From NCBI RefSeq assembly GCF_900105675.1, contig NZ_LT629786.1:1116001-1180000 (forward strand): a stretch of DNA of 64,000 nt, in the 5' to 3' direction. The notes below the pieces were generated by a model that saw only the letters and a list, made by a program, of their open reading frames with translations, was not told where the DNA came from and ran no database searches. This document shows positions 7,960 to 19,045 of the stretch, piece by piece; the first letter of the stretch is position 1, and the number at the start of each line of letters is the position of its first letter. The position numbers and the translations under genes are program-made. Source of the DNA: Pseudomonas synxantha. GTDB lineage: Bacteria > Pseudomonadota > Gammaproteobacteria > Pseudomonadales > Pseudomonadaceae.

Positions 7960-10900
7960 CTACTCCAGCAGTCGCCTGAACCCCTCTATCGGTAACGGCC
8001 GGCTGTGCAAATAACCCTGGAATAAATGGCAGCCCAGCTGTTGCAGGAACGCCAGTTGTTCCGGGGTTTCCACGCCCTCGGCAATCACCTCCAGGTTCAA
8101 GCTGCGCGCCATGGCCACAATGGCACGGATAATTTCCGCATCATTCGGGTCGTGAGTCGCATCGCGTACGAACGACTGATCGATTTTCAATGCATCCACC
8201 GGCAGGCGCTTGAGGTAGGTCAGGGATGAGTAGCCGGTGCCGAAATCATCCATTGCGAAGCTCACGCCTAGCTTTTTCAGGCGGCGCATCTTCGCCACGG
8301 TATCGTCAAGGTTCTGGATGACAATGCCTTCGGTGATCTCCAGTTTCAGCAGGCTGAAGGGTAGTTGGTGCTGTTCGAGGCTGCGTTCCACCCGCTCCAC
8401 AAAATCATTTTGGCGAAACTGCCGCGGGCTGATGTTCACGCACAGGCTGAAATTGAGCGGGTCTACCAGGCCGTCGGCAATCAATTGTGCGAAGGCGCCG
8501 CAGGCTTCATCGAGAATCCAGGTGCCGACTTCCAGAATCAGGCCACTGTCTTCCAAAACCTTGATAAATTCCGTTGGCGACTGCGCCCCCAGTTGCGGAT
8601 GCTGCCAGCGCACCAGGGCCTCGGCACCGACAATCCTGTTGCCGCGCGCGTCTACTTGAGGCTGGTAATGCACGCTGAACTCGCCGCGTGACAAAGCCAG
8701 GCGCAGGTCGGTTTCCATACGCAGGCGCTCGCTGGCGGTTTTTTGCATGCTGTTGTGGAACATCTGTGTGGTATTGCGCCCTGAATCCTTGGCGCGGTAC
8801 AGGGCGATGTCGGCACGCTTGAGCAGGTCGGCCGGTGTGCTGCCATGGTCGGGAATCAGCGCCACGCCGATGCTCGGCGTGACCTGCAGCCGATGGCCGT
8901 CGAGGAACATCGGTTCCGAAAGTAACTCGCGAAGAGTGTCGGCCAATGCTTGCACCTGGCTGCTGACGGCCTGGCGCGAACCCTCCAGGCCGCTGAGCAG
9001 CACCACGAACTCATCGCCGCCCAGGCGTGCCACGGTGTCTTCCATGCGTACGCTGGCTTCCAGGCGTGCGGTGACAATTTTTAGTACGGTGTCGCCCACC
9101 GGATGGCCGAGGGAGTCGTTGATGTGCTTGAAGTGGTCGAGGTCAAGAAACAGCAGGGCGCCGCGCAAATTGTGGCGTTTGAGCAAGGCGATCTGCTGGC
9201 TCAGGCGATCCATCAGCAGCGCACGGTTGGGCAGGTTGGTGAGCGGGTCGTGGTACGCCAGGTGACGGATCTGCGCCTGGGCGTTTTTCAACAGGCTGAC
9301 GTCCCGTGCGGTCAGCAGCAGGCATGGGGTTTCATTCAAGGTGATCGGCTCAACCGAAACCTCTACCGCCAACACCTCGCCACGTTTGTTGTGCCAGAGC
9401 ATTTCCAGATGATGAATGCGGCCCTTGATCTGCAGCTCGGCCAGCAGGGCGGCGCGCTGGTTTTCATCGGCCCAGATGCCGATCTGGTAGAGGGTCAGGC
9501 CGATCACTTCCTCGGTGCGGTAACCGGTCAGGCGGCAAAAACCATCATTGACCTCCACATAACGGCCGCTGTCGCGTTCGGTGATGGAAATCGCGTCGGG
9601 GCTGGAGTGGAATGCCTTGGCGAATTTCTCTTCACTGGCCTTGAGCGCGGCTTCCGAGCGTTGCTGCTGGGTGATATCGCGCAGCGTGGTGACGATGCAC
9701 GACTGGTCGCTTACCTTGATCAAGCGGCTGGAAATCACGCAGGTCAGGCTTTGGCCGTCCTTGTGATGCACTACGACGGCTACGTTGCTCAGGGCCTGTT
9801 CGCGAATCACCTGCTCGATGCGTTGCAGGCGCTTGCTGGAGTCGTCCCACAGGCCGATCTGCTCGGCGCTTCTGTCGATCACTTCGGCGGCGGTAAAGCC
9901 AAAGGTCTGGGTGAACGCGGGGTTGATCTCGATAAAGGCGCCGCTCTCCAGGTCGGTCACGCAGATCGGGTCGGGACTGGCCTGGAACAAGCTGGCGAAT
10001 TTTTCTTCGGAGGCTGTGAGCCGTTGCTCGCGCTCGACCTGGTCGGTGATATCCAGCAACGTGCCGGCCATGCGCAAGGGGTGGCCGGACTCGTCGCGAT
10101 ACAGGCGCGCACGGCTTTCCAGGTAGCGTGGGCTGCCGTCCTCCATCAGCACGCGATAGGTCAACTGATAGTTGCCACCCGGACCTTCGCGCAAGCTGCG
10201 GTAGGCGTTGCGCATGCCCTCGCGATCTGCATCGGACATGCCTTCGAAAAACGCATCGAAGGACTCGTGGAACGGTGCCGGGTCCAGGCCGTGTAATTGC
10301 GCGGCGCGAGCCGAGCCGTAAAGCATGCCGCTGGGTATGTGCCAATCCCAGGTGCCCAGCTGTGCCGAATCCAGGGCCAGGTCCAGGCGTTCCTGGCTGT
10401 CCTTGAGCGCTTGTTCGGCATTTTTGCGCTCAGTGGTGTCCAGGAACGTGCTGATCAGGTAAGCCTCGCCTTCCAGCTCAACCTTTTGGGCGCTGAGCGT
10501 GCCGTCGTGGATCTGGCCGTTGCTGGCGCAGAACTGCACCTCCATGGTCATGGGCTCGCCCTTGCGTTGGGTGGCCTTGACCAGCAGTGCGCGTTGTTCA
10601 GGATCGCGCCACAAGCCCAGCTCCAGGGTGGTGCGGCCGATGGCGTCGGCCACCGGCCAGCCGAACAGCATTTCGAAGTACTGGTTGGCCTCGCTGATCA
10701 AGCCGTCGGCCTGGCGCGTCAGCAGCACCATGTTCGGGCACAAATGAAACAGCGTGGCGAAGCGCTTTTCTGAATGACTGAGGGCGTATTCGCGTTCGCG
10801 CTGATGCGTGATCTCACGAATCACTCCGATCATGCGGCGCCGACCCGCTTTATCTGGCGCCAGGCTGCCGCTGATCTCCAGCCAGTGCAGGCTGCCATCG

Positions 10901-11238
10901 GGCCACTGGATGCGGTGGTGCATGGCGCGCTCGAATGGCTCCCCGGCGAGTACCGCGTGAAAACCGCGTATTACGCGGGTTCGGTCTTCCGGTGCGAGCA
11001 GATCGAGATAGTCGAGGTCTTTGGGCAGCGGCTGGCGAGGATCAAAGCCAAATAGCGCCTGGGTGCCCCGGGACCAACTGATTTTTCCCGTATCGATTTC
11101 CCAGCACCAGGCACCCAGCCGGGCGGCATTGAGGGCCGCCAGCAACTGCGGAGCGCTGTCCCAGCTTTGTTCCGCCGCTTGAGGGTCCAGGGCGTAGATG
11201 CGGGGCAGGGGAGGTATCGGGTCGACGGGATTGCGCAT
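7960..11238 (-). CDS. Multi-PAS GGDEF/EAL cyclic-di-GMP regulator
   Basis: 1092 aa, no evident membrane segment. The N-terminal two thirds hold four to five PAS/PAC sensor repeats (for example SHSEKRFATLFHLCPNMVLL, SEEKFASLFQASPDPICVTD, SEEKFAKAFHSSPDAISITE). Then comes a GGDEF domain with intact RLGGDEFVVLL and an RMED inhibitory I-site five residues before it, and an EAL domain with GAEALVRWQHP, DDFGTGYSSL and VIAEGVE. Both catalytic signatures look complete, so it may make and degrade c-di-GMP. The ATG at 11238 is preferred to a TTG two codons earlier. It is convergent with the candidate effector gene (3 bp between stops). Confidence 0.94.
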   Translation of the reverse strand: MRNPVDPIPPLPRIYALDPQAAEQSWDSAPQLLAALNAARLGAWCWEIDTGKISWSRGTQALFGFDPRQPLPKDLDYLDLLAPEDRTRVIRGFHAVLAGEPFERAMHHRIQWPDGSLHWLEISGSLAPDKAGRRRMIGVIREITHQREREYALSHSEKRFATLFHLCPNMVLLTRQADGLISEANQYFEMLFGWPVADAIGRTTLELGLWRDPEQRALLVKATQRKGEPMTMEVQFCASNGQIHDGTLSAQKVELEGEAYLISTFLDTTERKNAEQALKDSQERLDLALDSAQLGTWDWHIPSGMLYGSARAAQLHGLDPAPFHESFDAFFEGMSDADREGMRNAYRSLREGPGGNYQLTYRVLMEDGSPRYLESRARLYRDESGHPLRMAGTLLDITDQVEREQRLTASEEKFASLFQASPDPICVTDLESGAFIEINPAFTQTFGFTAAEVIDRSAEQIGLWDDSSKRLQRIEQVIREQALSNVAVVVHHKDGQSLTCVISSRLIKVSDQSCIVTTLRDITQQQRSEAALKASEEKFAKAFHSSPDAISITERDSGRYVEVNDGFCRLTGYRTEEVIGLTLYQIGIWADENQRAALLAELQIKGRIHHLEMLWHNKRGEVLAVEVSVEPITLNETPCLLLTARDVSLLKNAQAQIRHLAYHDPLTNLPNRALLMDRLSQQIALLKRHNLRGALLFLDLDHFKHINDSLGHPVGDTVLKIVTARLEASVRMEDTVARLGGDEFVVLLSGLEGSRQAVSSQVQALADTLRELLSEPMFLDGHRLQVTPSIGVALIPDHGSTPADLLKRADIALYRAKDSGRNTTQMFHNSMQKTASERLRMETDLRLALSRGEFSVHYQPQVDARGNRIVGAEALVRWQHPQLGAQSPTEFIKVLEDSGLILEVGTWILDEACGAFAQLIADGLVDPLNFSLCVNISPRQFRQNDFVERVERSLEQHQLPFSLLKLEITEGIVIQNLDDTVAKMRRLKKLGVSFAMDDFGTGYSSLTYLKRLPVDALKIDQSFVRDATHDPNDAEIIRAIVAMARSLNLEVIAEGVETPEQLAFLQQLGCHLFQGYLHSRPLPIEGFRRLLE

Positions 11239-11304
11239 TATCAAAGGGCCTTGGCTCGTTGGGAAAACAGCGCGGTAGTAGTTGGAACCCGGGGCCGCAC
11301 GGTG

Positions 11305-12195
11305 TCATGCCGGTAACCCTGGCAGATCGACCTGTGCATCCAATAGGCTCATGAAGGCCCGCGCAGCGTTCGACAGCGTCCTTTCGGTGTGCACGATATA
11401 GCCTAGCTGGCGACTGAGCTGTATGCCCGGCAAAGCGATACTTGCCACCTGCTCATCGAGCATGGTGCGCGGCAACACGCTCCAGGCCAGGCCGATGGAG
11501 ACCATCATCTTGATGGTTTCCAGATAATTGGTGCTCATGGCGATATTCGGCGCAAGGCCCTGGGCCTCGAACAACCGGCTGACAATGTGGTGGGTGAAGG
11601 TGTTGCCCCCGGGGAACACCGCCGGGTGCGCGGCGATATCGGCCAGGCTGATGGAGCCGTTGCTGATCAGGCTGTGTTCGGGCGCCACCACGAAATCCAG
11701 CGGGTCATCCCAGACCGGCGTGGCGCGCACCAGGTTGTGGGGCTCGGGCGCCAGGGTAATCACTGCCACTTCGGCACGACCGTGGAGGATTTCTTCGTAG
11801 GCCACTTCCGAATCGAGAAACTGAATATCCAACGCCACGTTCGGGTATTGCCGGGTGAACGTGCGCAGGATCGGTGGCAGGCGGTGCAGGCCTATATGGT
11901 GGCTGGTGGCCAGAGTGAGTCGCCCGCTGACTTCGCCGGTGAGGTTGGTCAGGGCGCGACGGGTGTCGTCCAGCACATTGAGGATCTGATAGGCGCGAGG
12001 CAGCAAGGCTCGCCCGGCTTCGGTCAAACCCACTTCACGGCCCAGGCGATCGAACAGACGCACCTTCAGTTGTTGTTCCAGGCCAGCGATGCGTTTGCTG
12101 ATGGCCGGTTGGGTCAGGTGCAGGCGTTCGCCGGCACCAGAGAAACTGCCGGTTTCAGCGATGGCAATAAAGGCATTGAGGTTGGCCAGGTCCAT
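11305..12195 (-). CDS. LysR family transcriptional regulator
   Basis: 296 aa. N-terminal winged HTH (about residues 4-60: AFIAIAETGSFSGAGERLHL, QPAISKRIAGLEQQL) and a C-terminal LysR substrate-binding fold. I start at the ATG at 12195 (MDLANLNAF), the usual LysR N-terminus, instead of the TTG/ATG further upstream. It is divergent from leuC with about 140 bp between them, the classical arrangement for a LysR regulator of the neighbouring operon; control of leuCD is an inference. A similar LysR gene next to leuC is common in Pseudomonas. Confidence 0.92.
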   Translation of the reverse strand: MDLANLNAFIAIAETGSFSGAGERLHLTQPAISKRIAGLEQQLKVRLFDRLGREVGLTEAGRALLPRAYQILNVLDDTRRALTNLTGEVSGRLTLATSHHIGLHRLPPILRTFTRQYPNVALDIQFLDSEVAYEEILHGRAEVAVITLAPEPHNLVRATPVWDDPLDFVVAPEHSLISNGSISLADIAAHPAVFPGGNTFTHHIVSRLFEAQGLAPNIAMSTNYLETIKMMVSIGLAWSVLPRTMLDEQVASIALPGIQLSRQLGYIVHTERTLSNAARAFMSLLDAQVDLPGLPA

Positions 12196-12335
12196 GGGTG
12201 TATTCCAGTTGGTAATCCAAAGCATAAAAAATATGAATTTGAGTTATTTAATGTAGCGCCATACCATCAGCCTCACAAGCCAAAGGGTTATTGAAAAGCC
12301 CGGCGTATAGAAGCACCGCTGATGAGGACCGACTG

Positions 12336-13754
12336 ATGGCCGGCAAAACGCTTTACGACAAGCTTTGGGATTCCCATGAAGTGAAACGTCGCGATGATGG
12401 ATCGTCGCTGATCTATATCGACCGTCACATCATCCATGAAGTGACCTCGCCCCAAGCGTTCGAAGGCCTGCGACTGGCCGGGCGCAAGCCCTGGCGCGTC
12501 GACTCGATCATCGCCACTCCGGACCACAACGTGCCGACCACGCCTGAGCGCAAGGGCGGTATCGAAGCCATTGCCGATCAGGTCTCGCGTTTGCAGGTAC
12601 AGACCCTCGACGACTACTGTGACGAATATGGCATCACCGAATTCAAGATGAATGATGTGCGTCAGGGTATCGTCCACGTCATCGGCCCGGAGCAGGGTGC
12701 GACCTTGCCGGGCATGACCGTGGTCTGCGGCGACTCTCATACCTCCACCCACGGTGCATTCGGCGCCCTGGCCCATGGCATCGGCACTTCCGAGGTGGAA
12801 CATGTGTTCGCCACCCAGTGCCTGGTGGCCAAGAAGATGAAGAACATGCTGGTGCGCGTCGAAGGCACCTTGCCGTTTGGCGTGACCGCCAAGGACATCG
12901 TGCTCGCCGTGATCGGCAAGATCGGCACCGCTGGCGGCAACGGCCACGCCATCGAGTTTGCCGGCAGCGCGATTCGCGACCTGTCCATCGAAGGCCGCAT
13001 GACCATCTGCAACATGTCCATCGAGGCCGGTGCGCGCGTGGGCATGGTGGCGGCGGACGAGAAAACCGTCGAGTACGTCAAAGGCCGCCCATTTGCCCCG
13101 CAAGGTGCCGATTGGGATGCCGCCGTGGAAGCCTGGAAGGACCTGGTGTCCGACGCCGATGCGGTGTTCGACACCGTGGTCGAGCTGGACGCCGCGCAGA
13201 TCAAGCCACAGGTCAGTTGGGGCACTTCGCCGGAAATGGTCTTGGCGGTTGACCAGAACGTGCCGGACCCGGCGAAAGAGGCTGACCTGGTCAAGCGTGG
13301 TTCCATCGAGCGCGCCTTGAAGTACATGGGCTTGAAAGCCAACCAGGCGATTACCGACATCCAGCTGGATCGCGTATTCATCGGCTCCTGCACCAACTCG
13401 CGGATCGAAGACCTGCGCGCCGCGGCAGTGATCGCCAAGGGGCGCAAGGTCGCCTCGACCATCAAGCAAGCCATCGTGGTTCCAGGTTCCGGTCTGGTCA
13501 AAGCCCAGGCTGAAGCCGAAGGCCTGGACAAGATCTTCCTCGAGGCCGGTTTTGAGTGGCGCGAGCCGGGCTGCTCGATGTGCCTGGCGATGAACCCCGA
13601 CCGCCTGGAGTCGGGCGAGCATTGCGCTTCCACTTCCAACCGTAACTTCGAAGGGCGTCAGGGCGCCGGCGGGCGCACCCACTTGGTCAGCCCGGCCATG
13701 GCTGCCGCGGCGGCCGTCAACGGTCGTTTCATCGACGTTCGCGAATTGATCTGA
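12336..13754 (+). CDS. leuC: 3-isopropylmalate dehydratase large subunit
   Basis: Aconitase-family subunit that with LeuD isomerises 2- to 3-isopropylmalate in leucine synthesis. 472 aa. The [4Fe-4S] ligands are Cys352 ([11 protein letters not shown]), Cys413 and Cys416 ([11 protein letters not shown]). The SD GAGGA precedes the ATG at 12336. leuD follows after 10 bp. The upstream intergenic region is shared with the divergent LysR gene. Confidence 0.98.
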   Translation: MAGKTLYDKLWDSHEVKRRDDGSSLIYIDRHIIHEVTSPQAFEGLRLAGRKPWRVDSIIATPDHNVPTTPERKGGIEAIADQVSRLQVQTLDDYCDEYGITEFKMNDVRQGIVHVIGPEQGATLPGMTVVCGDSHTSTHGAFGALAHGIGTSEVEHVFATQCLVAKKMKNMLVRVEGTLPFGVTAKDIVLAVIGKIGTAGGNGHAIEFAGSAIRDLSIEGRMTICNMSIEAGARVGMVAADEKTVEYVKGRPFAPQGADWDAAVEAWKDLVSDADAVFDTVVELDAAQIKPQVSWGTSPEMVLAVDQNVPDPAKEADLVKRGSIERALKYMGLKANQAITDIQLDRVFIGSCTNSRIEDLRAAAVIAKGRKVASTIKQAIVVPGSGLVKAQAEAEGLDKIFLEAGFEWREPGCSMCLAMNPDRLESGEHCASTSNRNFEGRQGAGGRTHLVSPAMAAAAAVNGRFIDVRELI

Positions 13755-13764
13755 GGAATACCCG

Positions 13765-14409
13765 ATGCGTGCTTTCACTCAACACACTGGCCTTGTCGCC
13801 CCTTTGGATCGCGCCAACGTCGATACCGACCAGATCATCCCCAAGCAGTTCTTGAAATCGATCAAGCGCACCGGGTTTGGCCCCAATCTGTTCGATGAGT
13901 GGCGCTACCTGGACGTGGGCTATGCCTACCAGGACAACTCCAAGCGCCCGCTGAACAAAGACTTTGTGCTCAACGCCGAGCGTTACCAGGGCGCCAGCGT
14001 GTTGCTGGCCCGGGAAAACTTCGGCTGCGGCTCCAGCCGTGAGCACGCGCCGTGGGCCCTGGAGGAATACGGCTTTCGCAGCATTATCGCGCCGAGCTAT
14101 GCCGACATCTTCTTCAACAACAGCTTCAAGAACGGCTTGTTGCCGATCATTCTGAGCGATGCCGAAGTGGATGAGCTGTTCCAGCAGGTGGAAGCCAATG
14201 TGGGCTACCAGCTGACGGTGGACCTGGCCGCGCAGACCGTGACCCGTCCGGATGGCAAGGTGTATCACTTCGAGGTGGATGCGTTCCGTAAGCATTGCCT
14301 GATCAACGGCCTGGACGATATCGGCCTGACCTTGCAGGACGGCGATGCGATTGCGGCGTTTGAAGCCAGGCATCGGGCGAGCCAGCCTTGGTTGTTTCGC
14401 GATGCATAG
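13765..14409 (+). CDS. leuD: 3-isopropylmalate dehydratase small subunit
   Basis: 214 aa swivel-domain subunit of isopropylmalate isomerase, partner of LeuC. Visible are [18 protein letters not shown] near the N-terminus and the family signature [19 protein letters not shown]. It is co-transcribed with leuC (10 bp apart). It is followed by a REPIN and then a methyltransferase gene that separates it from leuB. Confidence 0.98.
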   Translation: MRAFTQHTGLVAPLDRANVDTDQIIPKQFLKSIKRTGFGPNLFDEWRYLDVGYAYQDNSKRPLNKDFVLNAERYQGASVLLARENFGCGSSREHAPWALEEYGFRSIIAPSYADIFFNNSFKNGLLPIILSDAEVDELFQQVEANVGYQLTVDLAAQTVTRPDGKVYHFEVDAFRKHCLINGLDDIGLTLQDGDAIAAFEARHRASQPWLFRDA

Positions 14410-14431
14410 ATTGATGTAGGCAGGGCCGCCG

Positions 14432-14518
14432 CTATCGGGAGCAAGCCCCCTCCCACATTTGATCCAGTTCCTCCAGTTGAAATGCGATCAAATGTGGGAG
14501 GGGGCTTGCTCCCGATAG
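14432..14518. repeat. REPIN between leuD and the methyltransferase gene
   Basis: Inverted REP pair of the CTATCGGGAGCAAGCCCC / GGGGCTTGCTCCCGATAG subtype with an approximately 30-bp spacer. It begins 22 bp after the leuD stop. Confidence 0.87.
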
Positions 14519-14558
14519 GGCCAGAACAAACACCACAAGGTCCATTGAGGAATCCCCC

Positions 14559-15323
14559 ATGACCACCACCGCCCACACCCAAGTCGTGCAAAAGCAATTC
14601 GGCGAACAAGCCTCGGCCTACCTGAGCAGTGCGGTGCACGCCCAGGGCACCGAATTCGCGCTGCTCCAGGCCGAGCTGGCCGGGCAGGGCGCTGCACGAC
14701 TGCTGGACCTGGGCTGCGGTGCCGGTCATGTGAGCTTCCATGTCGCACCCTTGGTCAACGAAGTGGTGGCCTACGACCTGTCCCAGCCGATGCTCGATGT
14801 GGTTGCAGCGGCTGCGGTTGAACGCGGCCTGGACAATATCCGTACCGTACACGGCGCCGCCGAACGCCTTCCCTTTGCCGATGGCGAGTTCGACTTCGTG
14901 TTCAGCCGCTACTCGGCCCACCATTGGAGCGACCTCGGCCTGGCCCTGCGCGAAGTGCGCCGAGTGCTCAAGCCAGGCGGCGTGGCGGCGTTTGTCGACG
15001 TCTTGTCACCGGGCAGCCCATTGCTGGACACTTACCTGCAAACCGTCGAAGTGCTGCGCGACACCAGTCACGTGCGTGACTACTCCGCCGCCGAGTGGAT
15101 GCAGCAACTCAGCGAGTCCGGTCTGCATGTGCGCAACAGCCGCCGCCAGCGCCTGCGCCTGGAATACACGTCGTGGGTCGAGCGCATGCGCACGCCAGAG
15201 CTGTTGCGTGCGGCAATCCTTGAGCTGCAACAGGCGATGGGCCAGGAAGTACGTGATTACTACGAAATACAGGCCGACGGCACCTTCAGCACCGACGTGC
15301 TGGTGGTGTTTGCCGAACGCTGA
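14559..15323 (+). CDS. SAM-dependent class I methyltransferase
   Basis: 254 aa, Methyltransf_11/UbiE-like. Motif I is LLDLGCGAGHVSFHV (about residues 47-61), the acidic motif II is VAYDLSQPML, then AERLPFADGEFDFVFSRYSAHHW and the post-motif LREVRRVLKPGGVAAFVDV. The substrate is unknown. It sits between leuD and leuB, an arrangement known in Pseudomonas, and has its own SD-like GAGGAA upstream. Confidence 0.9.
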   Translation: MTTTAHTQVVQKQFGEQASAYLSSAVHAQGTEFALLQAELAGQGAARLLDLGCGAGHVSFHVAPLVNEVVAYDLSQPMLDVVAAAAVERGLDNIRTVHGAAERLPFADGEFDFVFSRYSAHHWSDLGLALREVRRVLKPGGVAAFVDVLSPGSPLLDTYLQTVEVLRDTSHVRDYSAAEWMQQLSESGLHVRNSRRQRLRLEYTSWVERMRTPELLRAAILELQQAMGQEVRDYYEIQADGTFSTDVLVVFAER

Positions 15324-15376
15324 TTGATTTTTCCCGACCTGCCCGCGGGCGGGTCGCTTGATGAAATGAGGAACGC

Positions 15377-16459
<1,083 letters not shown>

Positions 16460-16523
16460 TCTCTCGGGCCCGCTTGCAGTTGTTGCTGCAAGGCGGCCCA
16501 CTTTTTAACAAGGTGTAGTTGCG

Positions 16524-17636
16524 ATGAAACGTGTAGGTCTGATCGGTTGGCGCGGTATGGTCGGTTCCGTGCTCATGCAGCGGATGCTGGAAGAGCAGGA
16601 TTTCGATCTTATTGAGCCGGTGTTTTTCACCACTTCGAACGTAGGTGGCCAAGGGCCGTCCGTGGGCAAGGATATCGCCCCGCTCAAGGATGCCTACAGC
16701 ATTGAAGAGTTGAAGACCCTCGACGTGATCCTGACCTGCCAGGGTGGCGACTACACCAGCGAAGTCTTCCCCAAGCTGCGCGAAGCCGGCTGGCAGGGCT
16801 ATTGGATCGATGCCGCCTCGAGCCTGCGCATGCAGGACGACGCAGTAATTATCCTGGACCCGGTCAACCGCAAGGTCATCGACCAGCAACTGGATGCCGG
16901 CACCAAGAACTACGTCGGCGGCAACTGCACCGTCAGCCTGATGCTGATGGGCCTGGGAGGCTTGTTCGAGGCCGGTTTGGTCGAGTGGATGAGCGCCATG
17001 ACCTATCAGGCGGCCTCCGGTGCCGGCGCGCAGAATATGCGCGAGCTGATCAAGCAGATGGGCGCGACCCACGCAGCGGTCGCCGATCAACTGGCCGACC
17101 CGGCCAGCGCGATCCTCGACATCGACCGCCGTGTGGCCGAAGCCATGCGCAGCGATGCTTACCCGACCGAGAACTTCGGTGTGCCATTGGCCGGCAGCCT
17201 GATCCCGTGGATCGACAAGGAACTGCCCAACGGCCAGAGCCGCGAAGAGTGGAAGGCCCAGGCCGAGACCAACAAGATCCTCGGTCGCTTCAAGAACCCG
17301 ATCCCGGTGGACGGTATCTGCGTGCGCATCGGCGCCATGCGTTGCCACAGCCAGGCGCTGACCATCAAGCTGAACAAAGACGTGCCGATCGCCGATATCG
17401 AAGGGCTGATCAGCCAGCACAACCCTTGGGTCAAGCTGGTGCCGAACAACCGCGATATCAGCATGCAGGAGCTGAGCCCGACCAAGGTCACCGGCACCCT
17501 GAATGTGCCGGTGGGCCGCTTGCGCAAGCTGAATATGGGCAGCCAGTTCCTTGGCGCGTTCACCGTCGGCGACCAACTGCTGTGGGGCGCGGCTGAGCCG
17601 TTGCGTCGTATGTTGCGGATCCTGCTGGAGCGTTGA
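16524..17636 (+). CDS. asd: Aspartate-semialdehyde dehydrogenase
   Basis: Reduces beta-aspartyl phosphate to aspartate semialdehyde for lysine/DAP, threonine and methionine. 370 aa of the Gram-negative type: [17 protein letters not shown] binds NADP and Cys135 in [13 protein letters not shown] is the nucleophile at the same position as in E. coli. A terminator follows at 17656. Confidence 0.98.
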   Translation: MKRVGLIGWRGMVGSVLMQRMLEEQDFDLIEPVFFTTSNVGGQGPSVGKDIAPLKDAYSIEELKTLDVILTCQGGDYTSEVFPKLREAGWQGYWIDAASSLRMQDDAVIILDPVNRKVIDQQLDAGTKNYVGGNCTVSLMLMGLGGLFEAGLVEWMSAMTYQAASGAGAQNMRELIKQMGATHAAVADQLADPASAILDIDRRVAEAMRSDAYPTENFGVPLAGSLIPWIDKELPNGQSREEWKAQAETNKILGRFKNPIPVDGICVRIGAMRCHSQALTIKLNKDVPIADIEGLISQHNPWVKLVPNNRDISMQELSPTKVTGTLNVPVGRLRKLNMGSQFLGAFTVGDQLLWGAAEPLRRMLRILLER

Positions 17637-17655
17637 TCGCTTAAGGTAGTAAGAG

Positions 17656-17690
17656 AAACCCGCGTTCTGGTGACAGGCGCGGGTTTTTTG
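17656..17690 (+). terminator. Intrinsic terminator after asd
   Basis: AAACCCGCG, a 13-nt loop, CGCGGGTTTTTT; 19 bp after the asd stop. Confidence 0.8.
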
Positions 17691-17705
17691 TTGATCTTTC
17701 GGGCC

Positions 17706-17780
17706 CAATCGGGGGCAAGCCCCCTCCCACATTTGAATGCGTTCACACTCAACATGTGGGAGGGGGCTTGCCCCCGATTG
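17706..17780. repeat. REPIN between asd and the second Asd-family gene
   Basis: Inverted REP pair (CAATCGGGGGCAAGCCCC to CCCCCGATTG), same subtype as the one before gltX. Confidence 0.87.
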
Positions 17781-17873
17781 AGCCATCAGCCACACCACAA
17801 GGCCCAGGCTAATTGCCTCACCCCCAACCACCCGGTAAAGTGCCGCTCCCCCGTAACGCCCGAGGCAACCCTC

Positions 17874-18884
17874 ATGACCCAGACCTTTGAAATCGCCGTG
17901 ATCGGCGCCACCGGCACCGTGGGTGAAACCCTGGTGCAGATCCTTGAAGAGCTGAATTTCCCGGTGGGCACCTTGTATTTGCTGGCGGGCAGTAACTCGG
18001 CGGGGGCTTCGGTGCCGTTTCGTGGCAAGAACGTGCGGGTCAAGGAGGTCGACGAGTTCGATTTCAGCAAGGCGCAGTTGGCCTTCTTTGCGGCAGGCCC
18101 GGCGGTGACCCTGAGCTTCGCCCCGCGCGCCACGGCCGCCGGTTGTTCGGTGATCGACTTGTCCGGCGCACTGCCGGCCGAGCAGGCGCCGCAAGTCGTA
18201 CCGCAGGCTAACGCCCATGTGCTGGAGGGTTTGAAAAAGCCGTTCCAGCTCGGCAGCCCAAGCCCTTGCGCCACTTACCTTGCGGCGGTGCTGGCGCCGC
18301 TGCGTGGCTTGGTGGACATCCAGCGCGTCAGTGTCACCGCCAACCTGGCGGTCTCCGCCCAGGGCCGCGAAGCCGTCAGCGAGTTGGCTCGCCAGACTGC
18401 CGAGCTGTTGAACGTGCGTCCGCTGGAGCCGAAGTTCTTCGACCGGCAAATGGCTTTCAATCTGTTGGCACAAGTCGGTACCCCAGATGCCCAGGGTCAT
18501 ACAGAGCTGGAAAAACGCCTCGTACATGAGTTGCGTGCCGTGCTGGAAACACCTTTGCTAAAGATTTCCGCAACCTGCGTTCAAGCCCCGGTGTTTTTTG
18601 GCGATAGCCTGACTGTGTCGTTGCAATTGGCCGCGCCGGTCGATCTGGTCGCGGTGAACCGCGCCCTCGAGGCGGCGCCGGCTATCGAGCTGGTCGAGGA
18701 GGGCGATTATCCAACGGCTGTAGGCGACGCCGTCGGCCAGGACGTTGTATACGTAGGACGAGTTCGCGCAGGTGTCGACGACCCCGCGGAACTAAATCTG
18801 TGGCTGACGTCAGATAACGTACGCAAGGGCTCGGCCCTGAACGCCGTGGAATTGGCGCAGTTGTTGATAAAAGGCCTTGTGTAA
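17874..18884 (+). CDS. Aspartate-semialdehyde dehydrogenase paralogue (USG-1-like)
   Basis: 336 aa with the Asd fold: VIGATGTVGETLVQIL nucleotide-binding start and the AFFAAGPAVTLSFAP segment. The nucleophile region reads SPSPCATYLAAV with a cysteine at residue 132, so the key Cys is kept, but the surroundings differ from the canonical NCTV of the upstream asd. Such paralogues next to asd, ahead of fimV and truA, are typical of Pseudomonas (USG-1 homologue). The function is unproven. ATG at 17874 is chosen because upstream extensions run into the REPIN. Confidence 0.88.
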   Translation: MTQTFEIAVIGATGTVGETLVQILEELNFPVGTLYLLAGSNSAGASVPFRGKNVRVKEVDEFDFSKAQLAFFAAGPAVTLSFAPRATAAGCSVIDLSGALPAEQAPQVVPQANAHVLEGLKKPFQLGSPSPCATYLAAVLAPLRGLVDIQRVSVTANLAVSAQGREAVSELARQTAELLNVRPLEPKFFDRQMAFNLLAQVGTPDAQGHTELEKRLVHELRAVLETPLLKISATCVQAPVFFGDSLTVSLQLAAPVDLVAVNRALEAAPAIELVEEGDYPTAVGDAVGQDVVYVGRVRAGVDDPAELNLWLTSDNVRKGSALNAVELAQLLIKGLV

Positions 18885-19045
18885 AAGATACTTGGCGGCA
18901 ATTTGTAGATTGATTCTAGCCAGGCGCTATGCTTGGCCCCAAGTGGAACACAAGCGCGTCGGTAACCTATCGGCTCGCCATGCCTTATGGCAGCGGTTAC
19001 CAACCTTCTCGCAGGGCGGGGAGTGTTCAAACAAAGGATGAGGCT

